From contig NZ_CP114882.2 of the NCBI RefSeq assembly GCF_027474525.2, forward strand, positions 992,001-1,056,000: DNA of 64,000 bases, given 5' to 3'. The stretch comes from Flavobacterium lacustre. GTDB lineage: Bacteria > Bacteroidota > Bacteroidia > Flavobacteriales > Flavobacteriaceae. Of this stretch, positions 43,509 to 52,127 are shown one piece after another. Made by a program: the position numbers and the translations under genes. Position 1 is the first letter of the stretch. Each line of letters begins with the position of its first letter. The notes beneath the pieces are model-generated. The model worked only from the letters and a program-made list of their open reading frames with translations. It searched no databases and was not told the origin of the DNA.

Positions 43509-43955
43509 CTAAAACCTTCAAGGAAACTTGGAGGTTTTTTTATGACTAATTTTTAAGAAAAATTAAATAAAGTCTAGGTTCGAATCCAGACGATAAATCA
43601 TAAAAATTCAAGGAAACTTGGAGGTTTTTTTTATGACTAATTTTTAAGAAAAATTAAATAAAGTCTAGGTTCGAATCCGAACGATTAATTATAACTCTTC
43701 AAGGAAACTTGGAGGTTTTTTTTATGACTAATTTTTATGAAAAATTAAATAAAGTTTAGGTTCTAATCTAAACGATAAATCATAACTCTTCAAGAAAAAT
43801 TGGAGGTTTTTTTATGACTAATTTTTAAGAAAAATTAAATAAAGTCTAGGTTCGAATCCGAACGATAAATCATAAAAATTCAAGGAAAATTGGAGGTTTT
43901 TTTATGTTTAATTTTTAAGAAAAATTATATAAAGTTTAGGTTTGAATTCTGACAG
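43487..43955 (+). repeat. Tandem 90/91-bp repeat array made from the tRNA-Cys 3' end and its terminator (5 units)
   Basis: T-arm words GGTTCGAATCC start at 43487 (the tRNA itself), 43577, 43668, 43759 (GGTTCTAATCT), 43849 and 43939 (GGTTTGAATTC), so the periods are 90, 91, 91, 90 and 90. Each unit holds (a) about 18 bp of tRNA 3' end with GACGAT, (b) the hairpin TTCAAG-GAAA-CTTGGA followed by a T-run, and (c) a second hairpin TAATTTTT-AAG-AAAAATTA. The remnants lack the 5' half of the tRNA, so they cannot be tRNAs. Layout and size of the tRNA remnant resemble the rtT repeats after E. coli tyrT. The last copy is the most decayed. Confidence 0.9.
43515..43541 (+). terminator. Terminator of tRNA-Cys (prototype hairpin of the repeat)
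   Basis: CCTTCAAG-GAAA-CTTGGAGG then seven Ts: an 8-bp stem with a GNRA loop, 6 bp after the tRNA. Weaker versions recur at about 43607, 43698, 43789 and 43879. Confidence 0.88.
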
Positions 43956-44005
43956 AACAAATATAATTTTAAACCACATAAGTAATTTAAGTACTTATTA
44001 GAAAT

Positions 44006-44044
44006 AAAAAAAGCCTGATTCTAAGGTTAGAATCAGGCTTTTTT
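44006..44044. terminator. Bidirectional terminator between the repeat array and the LysE-type gene
   Basis: AAGCCTGATTCTAA / TTAGAATCAGGCTT with a 2-nt loop and A/T tails. Confidence 0.92.
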
Positions 44045-44063
44045 GTTTCTGTATAAAATCTAT

Positions 44064-44738
44064 TTATTCGATGTTTTCAAAAGCATTTTTAACCATTTCT
44101 TTCTCTTTTGGAAACCAACCTTGTGTGATTAAAACAATGCCAAAAATGATTAAAATAATACTGATTCCTTTTTTGACTTTAAGAATATTGGTAGGCGTCA
44201 TTTTTGATTTTAATTGCTTGGCTAATATGATTTTAATGCAATCAATCAGTAAATAAGATAGAATTACCGAAGTAAAAAAAGTCATCATTCTGGAAGTTTG
44301 CATTTCTAATTTTGGTCCAACCGAAATAATTATTGCCAACCAAAATCCAAGAACTCCAATATTAATAATATTCAAGAAAAACCCTTTTATAAAAAGACTT
44401 CCATACTTTTTTTTAATAATTTCTTTATCGATTAATTCGTATTTAATTTTCCCTTCTTTTTTTAATTTTATGAAGGATATAATTCCATACGCCAGCATTA
44501 ACATACCGCCAAACATAAAAAGAGCAGGTTTATCTTTTAAACTTTCTATCAATCTGTAACTGCCTAAATAAGCAATTGCTATAAAAAAAACATCTCCTAA
44601 AACAACTCCTAAATCAAAAACTAAAGCAGCTCTGAATCCTTTTGTAATACTGGTTTCCAATAAAATAAAAAACACGGGGCCAATCATAAAACTTAAAAAA
44701 ATTCCCCAAGGTATACCAGTTAAAATATCGTTAATCAT
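44064..44738 (-). CDS. LysE/RhtB family amino-acid exporter
   Basis: A 224-residue protein with about six membrane helices. The family N-terminus is GIFLSFMIGPVFFILLETSI, then GFRAALVFDLGVVLGDVFFI and the central GGMLMLAYGIISFIKLKK. Members export amino acids or similar small solutes; the substrate is unknown. It is the last gene of the rnr-DUF2807-lysE minus-strand unit. Confidence 0.88.
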   Translation of the reverse strand: MINDILTGIPWGIFLSFMIGPVFFILLETSITKGFRAALVFDLGVVLGDVFFIAIAYLGSYRLIESLKDKPALFMFGGMLMLAYGIISFIKLKKEGKIKYELIDKEIIKKKYGSLFIKGFFLNIINIGVLGFWLAIIISVGPKLEMQTSRMMTFFTSVILSYLLIDCIKIILAKQLKSKMTPTNILKVKKGISIILIIFGIVLITQGWFPKEKEMVKNAFENIE

Positions 44739-44780
44739 TAAAATTTTAAATTTTATTAAAAAATAGTTAGGCCTGCTTTA

Positions 44781-45449
44781 TTAGTTTTTTTCAATAATAG
44801 TACCGCCAATAATAGTTTCTTTATTAATTTGTTTTGGTTTTCCATATATGTAAATAGAACCTCCGGCTTTTACTTTTGCATCTACTAAGGTTGTAGCATA
44901 GATTTCGGCTTTTCCTCCTGCAGCGACGCTTATTGAAGTTTGAGAAGTATGTAAATCCGTTGCTTTCAAAATTCCACCAGACGTAATTACTACATTTTGA
45001 TTTAATGCATCTCCGGAAACCTCTACAATTCCTCCAGAATTTGCTTTAACATTTACTTTTTGTACATCAACTTTCACTTTTATTTCAGATCCTTCTTTAA
45101 CATTCACCTCTAATGAAGTTTGTTTGAATGTATAATCACTTGAAACATAACTTCCTTCGCTGGCATTGATGCTTTCCAATCTTTTAAAATACAATTTAAC
45201 GGTAATAGCATCTCCTGATAATAATTTTGGAAAAGGCATTCTAATCTTTAATTCTCCGTTTTTATTTACAACTTCCACTTCACTTTCTCTGTCTCCAGAA
45301 ATGACTATTTTATTTTCGGAAGCAGCAATTAATTTTACATTCATTTTATCAAATACTTTCACATTATCAAAATCACCCAAGTTTTTTGTTACTTGTGCAT
45401 TTGAATTATAAGCTATATAAAATACAGCTATCAGAAGTAATTTTTTCAT
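44781..45449 (-). CDS. DUF2807 (head GIN domain) exported protein
   Basis: A 222-residue protein with a signal peptide ending near YNSNAQ. The mature part is a DUF2807 beta-solenoid of short repeated strands with many Ser, Gly and Val (VNVKANSGGIVEVSGDALNQ, TSISVAAGGKAEIYATTLVD, DAKVKAGGSIYIYGKPKQ). Members are predicted cell-surface proteins of unknown function; the older name is putative auto-transporter adhesin. It lies 18 bp behind rnr. Confidence 0.88.
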   Translation of the reverse strand: MKKLLLIAVFYIAYNSNAQVTKNLGDFDNVKVFDKMNVKLIAASENKIVISGDRESEVEVVNKNGELKIRMPFPKLLSGDAITVKLYFKRLESINASEGSYVSSDYTFKQTSLEVNVKEGSEIKVKVDVQKVNVKANSGGIVEVSGDALNQNVVITSGGILKATDLHTSQTSISVAAGGKAEIYATTLVDAKVKAGGSIYIYGKPKQINKETIIGGTIIEKN

Positions 45450-45467
45450 TTTAATAGTTTTTAATGA

Positions 45468-47648
45468 TTATTCGTTTCTTCGTAAAAAATTAAAATCTAA
45501 TTGTTTTTTAACTAGATCAGCATTTTTTACTTTAACGTAAATTTCATCTCCTAATTGTAATAATTGATTAGAAGTTGCACCTACAAGAGCATATTGTTTT
45601 TCATCAAAAGTGTAATAATCCTCTTTTATATCTCGAATTCTAACCATTCCTTCACACTTGTTTTCAATAATTTCTACATAAATTCCCCACTCAGTAACAC
45701 CGGAAATTACACCTAAAAACTCTTGATCTTTATGATTTTGCATGTATTTTACCTGCATGTATTTAATAGAATCACGTTCTGCATTTGTTGCTAAACCTTC
45801 CATTGTTGAAGAATGCAAACATTTAGCTTCATATGTTTCTTCATCTACTGATTTTCCTCCATCAAGATAATATTGCAATAATCGATGTACCATTACATCC
45901 GGATAACGACGAATTGGTGAAGTAAAATGGGAATAATAATCAAAAGCTAATCCATAATGTCCAATATTATCTGTAGAATATTTAGCTTTACTCATACTTC
46001 GAATCGTTAAAGTATCAATTAAATTCTGCTCTTTTTTACCAACAACATCGGCTAATAAATTATTCAATGATTTTGAAATATCACCTTTGTTTCTAAAATC
46101 TATCTTATAACCAAACTTTGCAATAACCGTTTGCATGGCTATTAATTTATCTTCATTTGGCTCATCATGAATTCTATATACAAAGGTTTTCTTTTGTTTT
46201 CCAATGTATTCTGCGACTTTTTTATTGGCCAAGAGCATGAATTCCTCAATCAAATGATTGGCATCTTTTGAAATTTTAAAATAAACGCCTTCTGGTTCTC
46301 CTTCTTGATCTAAATTGAATTTTACTTCTACTTTATCAAAAGAAATAGCACCATCATTCATTCTGTTTCTTCTGAAAATTTTGGCTAACTGATCCAGTTT
46401 TAAAGTGGCTGCAACAATTTCATCAGAAACCACATAAGAACTTCCAATTATAGATGTTTCAACGGGAATAGTATTATCCTTAGTTTCTATGATATACTGC
46501 GCTTCTTCATATGAAAATCGCTGATCAGAAAATATAACGGTGCGTCCAAACCATTGGTTGACAACCTGAGCTTTTTCGGTAATTTCAAAAATAGCCGAAA
46601 ACGTATATTTTTCTTCATGCGGACGAAGTGAACACGCATAATTAGATAAAACTTCGGGTAACATGGGCACTACTCTATCCACTAAATACACAGAAGTAGC
46701 TCTTTGATAAGCTTCATCATCCAGAACAGTTCCTTCTTCGAGATAAAAAGAAACATCGGCAATATGAATTCCTATTTCATAATTTCCATTTTCTAATTTT
46801 TTAAATGATAAAGCATCATCAAAATCTTTAGCATCTTTTGGATCTATTGTAAAAGTCAAGGTATCACGCATATCCCGACGTTTTGCAATTTCATTTTCAT
46901 GAATAGTGGTATCTATTTTTTGTGCATACGTCTCTACTTCTATCGGAAATTCAGCCGGTAATCCATATTCGGCTAAAATTGCATGAATTTCAGTATCATG
47001 TTCTCCTGGTTTTCCTAATACTTTTACCACTGTTCCAAAAGGACTATCGGCTCTAGATGGCCAATCTTCAATATGAACCAAAACGACATCGCCTTGCTCT
47101 GCTTCTCCGGTTTTATCCTTTGGAATAAAAATATCCGTATACATTTTTGGATTGGCTGTAGAAACAAAAGCAAAGTTTTTCTGAATGTCTATTACACCCA
47201 CAAAATCGGTTTTGTTTCTTTCGATAACTTCAATCACTTCACCTTCAGGTCTTCTTCCTTTTCTACGATTGTAAACATAGACTTTTACGGTATCTTTATC
47301 TAAAGCATGATTTAAATTATTAGTCGGAATAAAAACATCTTCCTCTAAATCCGGACAAACAAAATAAGCGGTTTTACGGCCTGTCATATCAATTTTACCT
47401 TCGTAATAATCCTGACTGGCTGCTTTTACTAAATATTTTCCAGGTTCTGATTCTATGATTTTATTTTGAGAAGCTAAAATCTTCAAATCTTTTATAATTT
47501 GATTGCGACTTTCGGTATCATCTAAATCCAGCTTTGCTCCTATTTGTTTATAATTGAATGCTTTATTGGCACTTTGCGATAATATTTTTATAATTTTGTC
47601 AGAGAAGTTTTTCTCTTTTTTTATCGGCTTTCTTAATCTTTTACTCAT
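45468..47648 (-). CDS. rnr: Ribonuclease R
   Basis: A 726-residue RNase II/R family exonuclease. A short N-terminal winged helix, two cold-shock OB domains (YEGKIDMTGRKTAYFV and NKTDFVGVIDIQKNFAFV), the RNB catalytic domain with DPKDAKDFDDALSF (metal-binding Asp cluster) and HYGLAFDYYSHFTSPIRRYPD, and a C-terminal S1 domain (FLGVISGVTEWGIYVEIIEN). It degrades structured RNA 3' to 5' and takes part in rRNA quality control. Confidence 0.96.
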   Translation of the reverse strand: MSKRLRKPIKKEKNFSDKIIKILSQSANKAFNYKQIGAKLDLDDTESRNQIIKDLKILASQNKIIESEPGKYLVKAASQDYYEGKIDMTGRKTAYFVCPDLEEDVFIPTNNLNHALDKDTVKVYVYNRRKGRRPEGEVIEVIERNKTDFVGVIDIQKNFAFVSTANPKMYTDIFIPKDKTGEAEQGDVVLVHIEDWPSRADSPFGTVVKVLGKPGEHDTEIHAILAEYGLPAEFPIEVETYAQKIDTTIHENEIAKRRDMRDTLTFTIDPKDAKDFDDALSFKKLENGNYEIGIHIADVSFYLEEGTVLDDEAYQRATSVYLVDRVVPMLPEVLSNYACSLRPHEEKYTFSAIFEITEKAQVVNQWFGRTVIFSDQRFSYEEAQYIIETKDNTIPVETSIIGSSYVVSDEIVAATLKLDQLAKIFRRNRMNDGAISFDKVEVKFNLDQEGEPEGVYFKISKDANHLIEEFMLLANKKVAEYIGKQKKTFVYRIHDEPNEDKLIAMQTVIAKFGYKIDFRNKGDISKSLNNLLADVVGKKEQNLIDTLTIRSMSKAKYSTDNIGHYGLAFDYYSHFTSPIRRYPDVMVHRLLQYYLDGGKSVDEETYEAKCLHSSTMEGLATNAERDSIKYMQVKYMQNHKDQEFLGVISGVTEWGIYVEIIENKCEGMVRIRDIKEDYYTFDEKQYALVGATSNQLLQLGDEIYVKVKNADLVKKQLDFNFLRRNE

Positions 47649-47726
47649 ACATCTTTTCTTAAAAGTCTAAAATTACAAAGAAGATGTTAGATATAACGAT
47701 TTTAGTAACTAGATTTAGTAAAAATA

Positions 47727-47734
47727 TAACTTTG
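47727..47734 (+). promoter_or_regulatory. -7 element (TAACTTTG) before the DUF2007 gene
   Basis: TAACTTTG, 22 bp before the ATG at 47757. Confidence 0.5.
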
Positions 47735-47756
47735 CTTACCTTCACAAAAAGACAAA

Positions 47757-47990
47757 ATGGAAGATTTTGAAACCATCGCAATTTTTAACTATTCCCATGA
47801 AATTGTCGTGCTGAAACATTTATTGGAACAAGAAGGAATTCATTATTATTTCGAGAACGAAACCACTTTAGGCGTTGTTCCTTTTTACACAACAGCTTTG
47901 GGAGGAATCAAATTAAAAGTACATCCAAACGATTTTAAAATTGTACAAGAAATTTTAGACAACTTGAATTCGAATCTTTCCATCGTTTGA
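47757..47990 (+). CDS. DUF2007 domain protein (putative signal-transducing protein)
   Basis: A 77-residue protein: IAIFNYSHEIVVLKHLLEQEGI, then HYYFENETTLG, then GGIKLKVHPNDFKIVQEIL, the ferredoxin-like DUF2007 pattern. The biochemical role is unknown. It is a single gene between rnr and the long AT-rich stretch that I propose as an origin. Confidence 0.82.
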   Translation: MEDFETIAIFNYSHEIVVLKHLLEQEGIHYYFENETTLGVVPFYTTALGGIKLKVHPNDFKIVQEILDNLNSNLSIV

Positions 47991-48724
47991 AAAAGATTAA
48001 AACATAAATTTTATTTTTTTTAATTTTTCAAAGTTGTCAACATATATTAAATACAACAAAAAGAAAAAGGAAATTTAAAATCTTTTTTAATGGTTATTAT
48101 AGTGTGTTAATAGTTGCTATAAATTTATTTTAAAATGTATTGAAATGAACTTTTATCATGTTATTTTAAGTTATCAACATACTTTTTTATAGCTAAAGAT
48201 TTAGTTTTAAATATGTTTCATTTTTTAGTTAACATCTGTTGATAATACAAAAACTATTAATTTTGTAAATAAGTAAATTCTCCAGGTTTGTTAATAAACC
48301 ATTTTTTAATATTGATAACTATTCTAAAAATTACTCAAACTAAATTAGGAATTCTAATGTGGGTTTTGGATTACTGTTTTTTTTCATATTGGAGAAAAAA
48401 ACTTCTAATATTCTATCTAAACTTATGAACATTTCATGTTAATTTAAAGTTAACTGAATATCAAGCAATTGCGTTTCGCTATTAACAATGCAATTTTTTA
48501 ACATATTTATTATAAAGTACAAATTGATTTTCAGCTATTTATGAATTAAATAAAATACACTAAAAAGTTAGTTTTTTAATAATCTGATAGTTATGATTTG
48601 AATCTTATACTAATAAAAAAAGGAATGTAATTTGAATAAAAAAGCAAATAAACAACGAATTCAAATAAACAAAACTAAAAATCTTTAGTTAAATTTGCAG
48701 CGCACAACTTAATAACAAAATAAA
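47991..48724. other. oriC: 734-bp AT-rich gene-free region: candidate chromosomal origin (oriC)
   Basis: No open reading frame of note. The base composition is extremely AT-rich. It contains TTATCAACA at 48171-48179 (+) and 48237-48245 (-), one mismatch from the DnaA box TTATCCACA, and TTGTCAACA at 48034-48042. Near versions CTATTAACA occur around 48104 (reverse) and 48479. Genes left of it are mostly minus and right of it mostly plus, and parS sites lie 16-18 kb away. dnaA is not in the window, so this rests on sequence features and context only. Confidence 0.5.
48690..48697 (+). promoter_or_regulatory. -7 element (TAAATTTG) before rpiB
   Basis: TAAATTTG fits TAnnTTTG, 27 bp before the ATG at 48725. 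Confidence 0.5.
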
Positions 48725-49153
48725 ATGAAAATTTCAATAGGAAACGATCACGCTGGTCCAGAATATAAAAAAGCAATTGTCGAAATGCTAAAAGCTAGAG
48801 GACATGAAGTAACAAATTACGGAACAGATTCTGAAGATAGTGTTGATTATCCGGATTTTGGTCATCCTGTTGCAACAGATGTTTCTGAAGGAAAAGCTGA
48901 TTTTGGAATTGTCATCTGCGGAAGCGGAAACGGTATCGCAATGACAGTTAATAAACATTCAAAAGTGCGTGCCGGCCTTTGTTGGACTAAAGAAATTGCT
49001 TATTTAACAAGACTTCATAATGACGCTAATATTGTAAGTATTCCAGCGCGTTTTACCTCTATTCCTCAAGCGGTAGAAATAGTTGAAACATTTTTAGATA
49101 CTGAATTTGAAGGTGGAAGACATCAAAACAGAGTGAATAAAATTTCTTGTTAG
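48725..49153 (+). CDS. rpiB: Ribose-5-phosphate isomerase B
   Basis: A 142-residue RpiB/LacAB family enzyme. The N-terminal MKISIGNDHAGPEYKKAI, the active-site loop VICGSGNGIAM with the catalytic Cys, and the closing FEGGRHQNRVNKI are diagnostic. It interconverts ribose-5-phosphate and ribulose-5-phosphate in the pentose phosphate pathway. Its last 4 bp overlap the stop of the opposing DUF1294 gene. Confidence 0.96.
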   Translation: MKISIGNDHAGPEYKKAIVEMLKARGHEVTNYGTDSEDSVDYPDFGHPVATDVSEGKADFGIVICGSGNGIAMTVNKHSKVRAGLCWTKEIAYLTRLHNDANIVSIPARFTSIPQAVEIVETFLDTEFEGGRHQNRVNKISC

Positions 49154-49428
49154 TATTTTACTATTCTAAAATAAAACAATCCAAAAACCATTAAAATTTG
49201 GATTACAATAATTCCCCAAAACTTCAAAAGATAGCTTTCTTTTGAAGTTTTGTGTTTAAAAATAAGCATGGCTAATCCGGAACCAATAGTTCCGCCCATA
49301 AAAACAAAGGTTAAAAGTGTTTTTTCGGAAATTCTCCTTTTACTTTTTATAGCTAATAATTTATCATAGCCCGTTATGGCAAAAGCCAAAAAGCTAAGTA
49401 TAAAAAAATAGTAGAATATTATCGGCAT
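49150..49428 (-). CDS. DUF1294 family small membrane protein
   Basis: A 92-residue protein from the ATG at 49428 (MPIIFYYFF); an ATG 21 bp upstream is possible. It has two or three membrane segments and the DUF1294 pattern GYDKLLAIKSKRRISEKTLL then GGTIGSGLAMLIFKHKTSK. The function is unknown. It is divergent from tex and its 3' end overlaps rpiB by 4 bp. Confidence 0.85.
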   Translation of the reverse strand: MPIIFYYFFILSFLAFAITGYDKLLAIKSKRRISEKTLLTFVFMGGTIGSGLAMLIFKHKTSKESYLLKFWGIIVIQILMVFGLFYFRIVKY

Positions 49429-49516
49429 TGGTACTGAATTGAATTTCAAAGATATTATTTTAGCAGTAGGATTTTTTACAATTCAGCAGTTCTTATTCAA
49501 AATCATAAATATTAAA

Positions 49517-51640
49517 ATGACTAACATACAATTCATCTCAAAATACGTTGCTACACCAGCGATAAACATTCAAAATACGGTTCAATTATTACAGGAAGAT
49601 TGTACGATTCCGTTTATTTCACGTTATCGAAAAGACAAAACGGGAAATCTTGACGAGGTTTTTATTGAACAAATCGCAAAGTTTCAAAAAGAGTATGAAT
49701 TGGTTGTAAAACGAAAAGAAGCTATCTTAAAATCAATTCAGGAACAAAATGCGCTTACGCCAGAATTAGATAAAAAAATCCAACAGAGTTTTGATTTACA
49801 GGAATTGGAAGATTTTTATCTGCCATTTAAAAAGAAGAAAAAAACCAAAGCCGATGTAGCTCGTGAAAACGGATTAGAACCATTGGCCAAAATCATTATG
49901 GCGCAAAATAATGATGATGTCGACTTTATTTCGACTAAATATTTGAATGAAAATGTCATCAATGAAGACGCCGCTTTACAAGGCGCCAGAGATATTATTG
50001 CCGAATGGATTAATGAAAATATTTATGTTCGAAAACAACTCCGAAGATTGTACGAACGAAAAGCAACGATAACCACCAAAGTAGTAAAAACCAAAAAAGA
50101 CGAAGAAGCGGCCCAAAAATTCAATCAATATTTTGATTGGTCAGAACCGTTAAGTAAAGCGCCTTCCCATCGATTATTAGCCATGCTTCGTGCTGAAAAT
50201 GAAGGTTTTATTAAGTTTAAAGTAGAAGTTGATATTGACGAAGCGTATGATATTATTGATGAATTAATTTTAAAAAGTCAAAATAGCACCACGCCTCACG
50301 TACAATTAGCCATTGAAGACAGTTACAAACGATTATTGAATCCGGCCATTTCTAATGAAGCTTTACAAGAAGCCAAAGCCAAAGCTGATACCAATTCGAT
50401 TCAGGTTTTTGCTAATAATTTAGGACAATTATTGTTGGCGCCGCCTTTGGGCGAAAAACGTATTTTGGCTATTGATCCAGGATTTCGTTCCGGTTGTAAA
50501 GTAGTTTGTCTGGACGAAAAAGGGGATTTGTTGTACAACGAAACCATTTATCCGCATGCGCCACAAAAGGAAGAAGTCATGGCGATGAAAAAAATTCGTT
50601 CGATGGTTAATTCCTATAAAATTGATGCCATTTCTATTGGAAACGGAACTGCTTCTCGCGAAACGGAGTTTTTTATAAAGAAAATTGCTTTTGATAAACC
50701 GGTTCAGGTTTTCATTGTTTCTGAGGCTGGAGCTTCTGTGTATTCTGCTTCGAAAATTGCGAGAGAGGAATTCCCTAATTTTGATGTTACCGTCCGAGGT
50801 TCGGTTTCTATAGGACGTCGATTGTCAGATCCGTTGGCCGAATTGGTGAAAATTGACCCGAAAGCCATTGGCGTAGGCCAATACCAACATGATGTGGATC
50901 AAACTAAACTCAAGGAAGAACTGGATAATACGGTGATTCGTTGTGTGAATTCGGTTGGGATAAATATCAATACAGCGAGTAAACATTTGTTGAGTTATGT
51001 GAGCGGAATAGGAGAGAAGCTAGCCGAAAATATTGTAAATTATCGTTCCGAAAATGGTCCTTTTGAAGATCGAAAACAACTTAAGAAAGTGCCTCGTTTA
51101 GGTGAAAAAGCGTATCAGCAAGGCGTTGCTTTTATTCGAATTTCGAATGCAAAAAATCCTTTGGATAATTCTGCAGTTCATCCTGAAGCCTATGGAATTG
51201 TTGAAAAAATGGCTAAAGATTTGAAACTGACTGTGCATGATTTGATTGCCAACAAAGAAAAAACAGCTCTGATTAAACCAGAAAATTACATCACTCCGGA
51301 AATAGGGTTATTAACGTTGAAAGACATTATCAAAGAACTCGAAAAACCAGGATTAGATCCTAGAAAATCTGCTAAAGTTTTTGAATTTGATCCGGATGTA
51401 AAAACGATAAAAGATGTAAAAACGGGAATGGTTTTACCCGGAATTGTGAATAACATTACTAATTTTGGTTGTTTTGTAGATATTGGAATCAAAGAAAGCG
51501 GTTTGGTTCACATTTCCCAACTCAAAGCTGGTTTTGTGAGTGATGTGAATGAAGTAGTCAAATTACACCAACACGTTCAGGTAAAAGTGACGGAGGTCGA
51601 CGAAGACAGAAAACGGATTCAGCTTTCGATGGTTTTGTAA
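49517..51640 (+). CDS. tex: Tex family transcription accessory RNA-binding protein
   Basis: A 707-residue Tex protein from the ATG at 49517 (MTNIQFISKYV); an upstream ATG at 49439 is less likely since it overlaps the divergent gene's leader. It has the N-terminal helical domain, a YqgF/RNase H-like core (RILAIDPGFRSGCKV), helix-hairpin-helix repeats (SYVSGIGEKLAENIVNYRSE) and a C-terminal S1 domain (VLPGIVNNITNFGCFVDIG). Tex-like proteins bind nucleic acid and affect transcription. It ends at a strong terminator. Confidence 0.95.
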   Translation: MTNIQFISKYVATPAINIQNTVQLLQEDCTIPFISRYRKDKTGNLDEVFIEQIAKFQKEYELVVKRKEAILKSIQEQNALTPELDKKIQQSFDLQELEDFYLPFKKKKKTKADVARENGLEPLAKIIMAQNNDDVDFISTKYLNENVINEDAALQGARDIIAEWINENIYVRKQLRRLYERKATITTKVVKTKKDEEAAQKFNQYFDWSEPLSKAPSHRLLAMLRAENEGFIKFKVEVDIDEAYDIIDELILKSQNSTTPHVQLAIEDSYKRLLNPAISNEALQEAKAKADTNSIQVFANNLGQLLLAPPLGEKRILAIDPGFRSGCKVVCLDEKGDLLYNETIYPHAPQKEEVMAMKKIRSMVNSYKIDAISIGNGTASRETEFFIKKIAFDKPVQVFIVSEAGASVYSASKIAREEFPNFDVTVRGSVSIGRRLSDPLAELVKIDPKAIGVGQYQHDVDQTKLKEELDNTVIRCVNSVGININTASKHLLSYVSGIGEKLAENIVNYRSENGPFEDRKQLKKVPRLGEKAYQQGVAFIRISNAKNPLDNSAVHPEAYGIVEKMAKDLKLTVHDLIANKEKTALIKPENYITPEIGLLTLKDIIKELEKPGLDPRKSAKVFEFDPDVKTIKDVKTGMVLPGIVNNITNFGCFVDIGIKESGLVHISQLKAGFVSDVNEVVKLHQHVQVKVTEVDEDRKRIQLSMVL

Positions 51641-51671
51641 TAAAAGCTTTAAAAACAAGAATTTAGCGCAT

Positions 51672-51720
51672 AAAAAATTCCAAATCCCAAAGAAATATAC
51701 TTGGAATTTGGAATTTTTTT
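51672..51720. terminator. Bidirectional terminator between tex and tatA
   Basis: AAAAATTCCAAAT ... ATTTGGAATTTTTTT with inner pairing. Confidence 0.88.
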
Positions 51721-51740
51721 ATTTTAGAAATTCTAAAAAA

Positions 51741-51914
51741 TTATTCTTTAGTTTCTTCTTTTTTGTCAGCTGACTGATCATCTTTGGCCGCGTTTTTGAA
51801 TTCTTTGATTCCGCTTCCTAAACCTTTCATTAATTCTGGAATTTTTTTACCTCCAAAAAGTAATAAAACAACAGCCAATATAATAAGGATTTCTGTAACA
51901 CCTAATCTTCCCAT
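51741..51914 (-). CDS. tatA: Twin-arginine translocase subunit TatA/TatE
   Basis: A 57-residue protein: a short N-terminus (MGRLGVTE), one membrane helix ([14 protein letters not shown]), the hinge [20 protein letters not shown] typical of TatA, and a charged Lys/Glu/Asp tail. TatA oligomers form the translocation pore of the Tat system for folded proteins. It has its own -7 promoter element and converges on tex. Confidence 0.95.
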   Translation of the reverse strand: MGRLGVTEILIILAVVLLLFGGKKIPELMKGLGSGIKEFKNAAKDDQSADKKEETKE

Positions 51915-51960
51915 GATTGAATAATTTATTGCCGAAGCAAATTTGTAATAAAACTAGAGG

Positions 51961-51968
51961 CAAAGGTA
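51961..51968 (-). promoter_or_regulatory. -7 element (TACCTTTG) before tatA
   Basis: TACCTTTG on the minus strand fits TAnnTTTG, 46 bp before the tatA ATG. Confidence 0.5.
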
Positions 51969-52102
51969 TATAGAAATACTTAATATGATTTCGTTTTGAT
52001 TGATTTATTTAGTTTATAAAGCGTTAAAAATATATTAAAAATAAATTTATGTTAAGAATAACGGTACAAAAACAACAAAATACAATCAATGACAATAATT
52101 GT

Positions 52103-52110
52103 TATATTTG
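52103..52110 (+). promoter_or_regulatory. -7 element (TATATTTG) before the M23-like N-terminal gene
   Basis: TATATTTG fits TAnnTTTG, 17 bp before the ATG at 52128. Confidence 0.5.
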
Positions 52111-52127
52111 TTGAATAATAAAAAAGT

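Noticed and set aside
43487..43955. Tandem repeats considered as a CRISPR array
   Set aside because: The units are 90/91 bp and similar throughout, without variable spacers, and no cas genes are near. They derive from the tRNA-Cys 3' end.
43577..43955. T-arm copies considered as extra tRNA genes
   Set aside because: They lack the acceptor 5' half, D-arm and anticodon arm.
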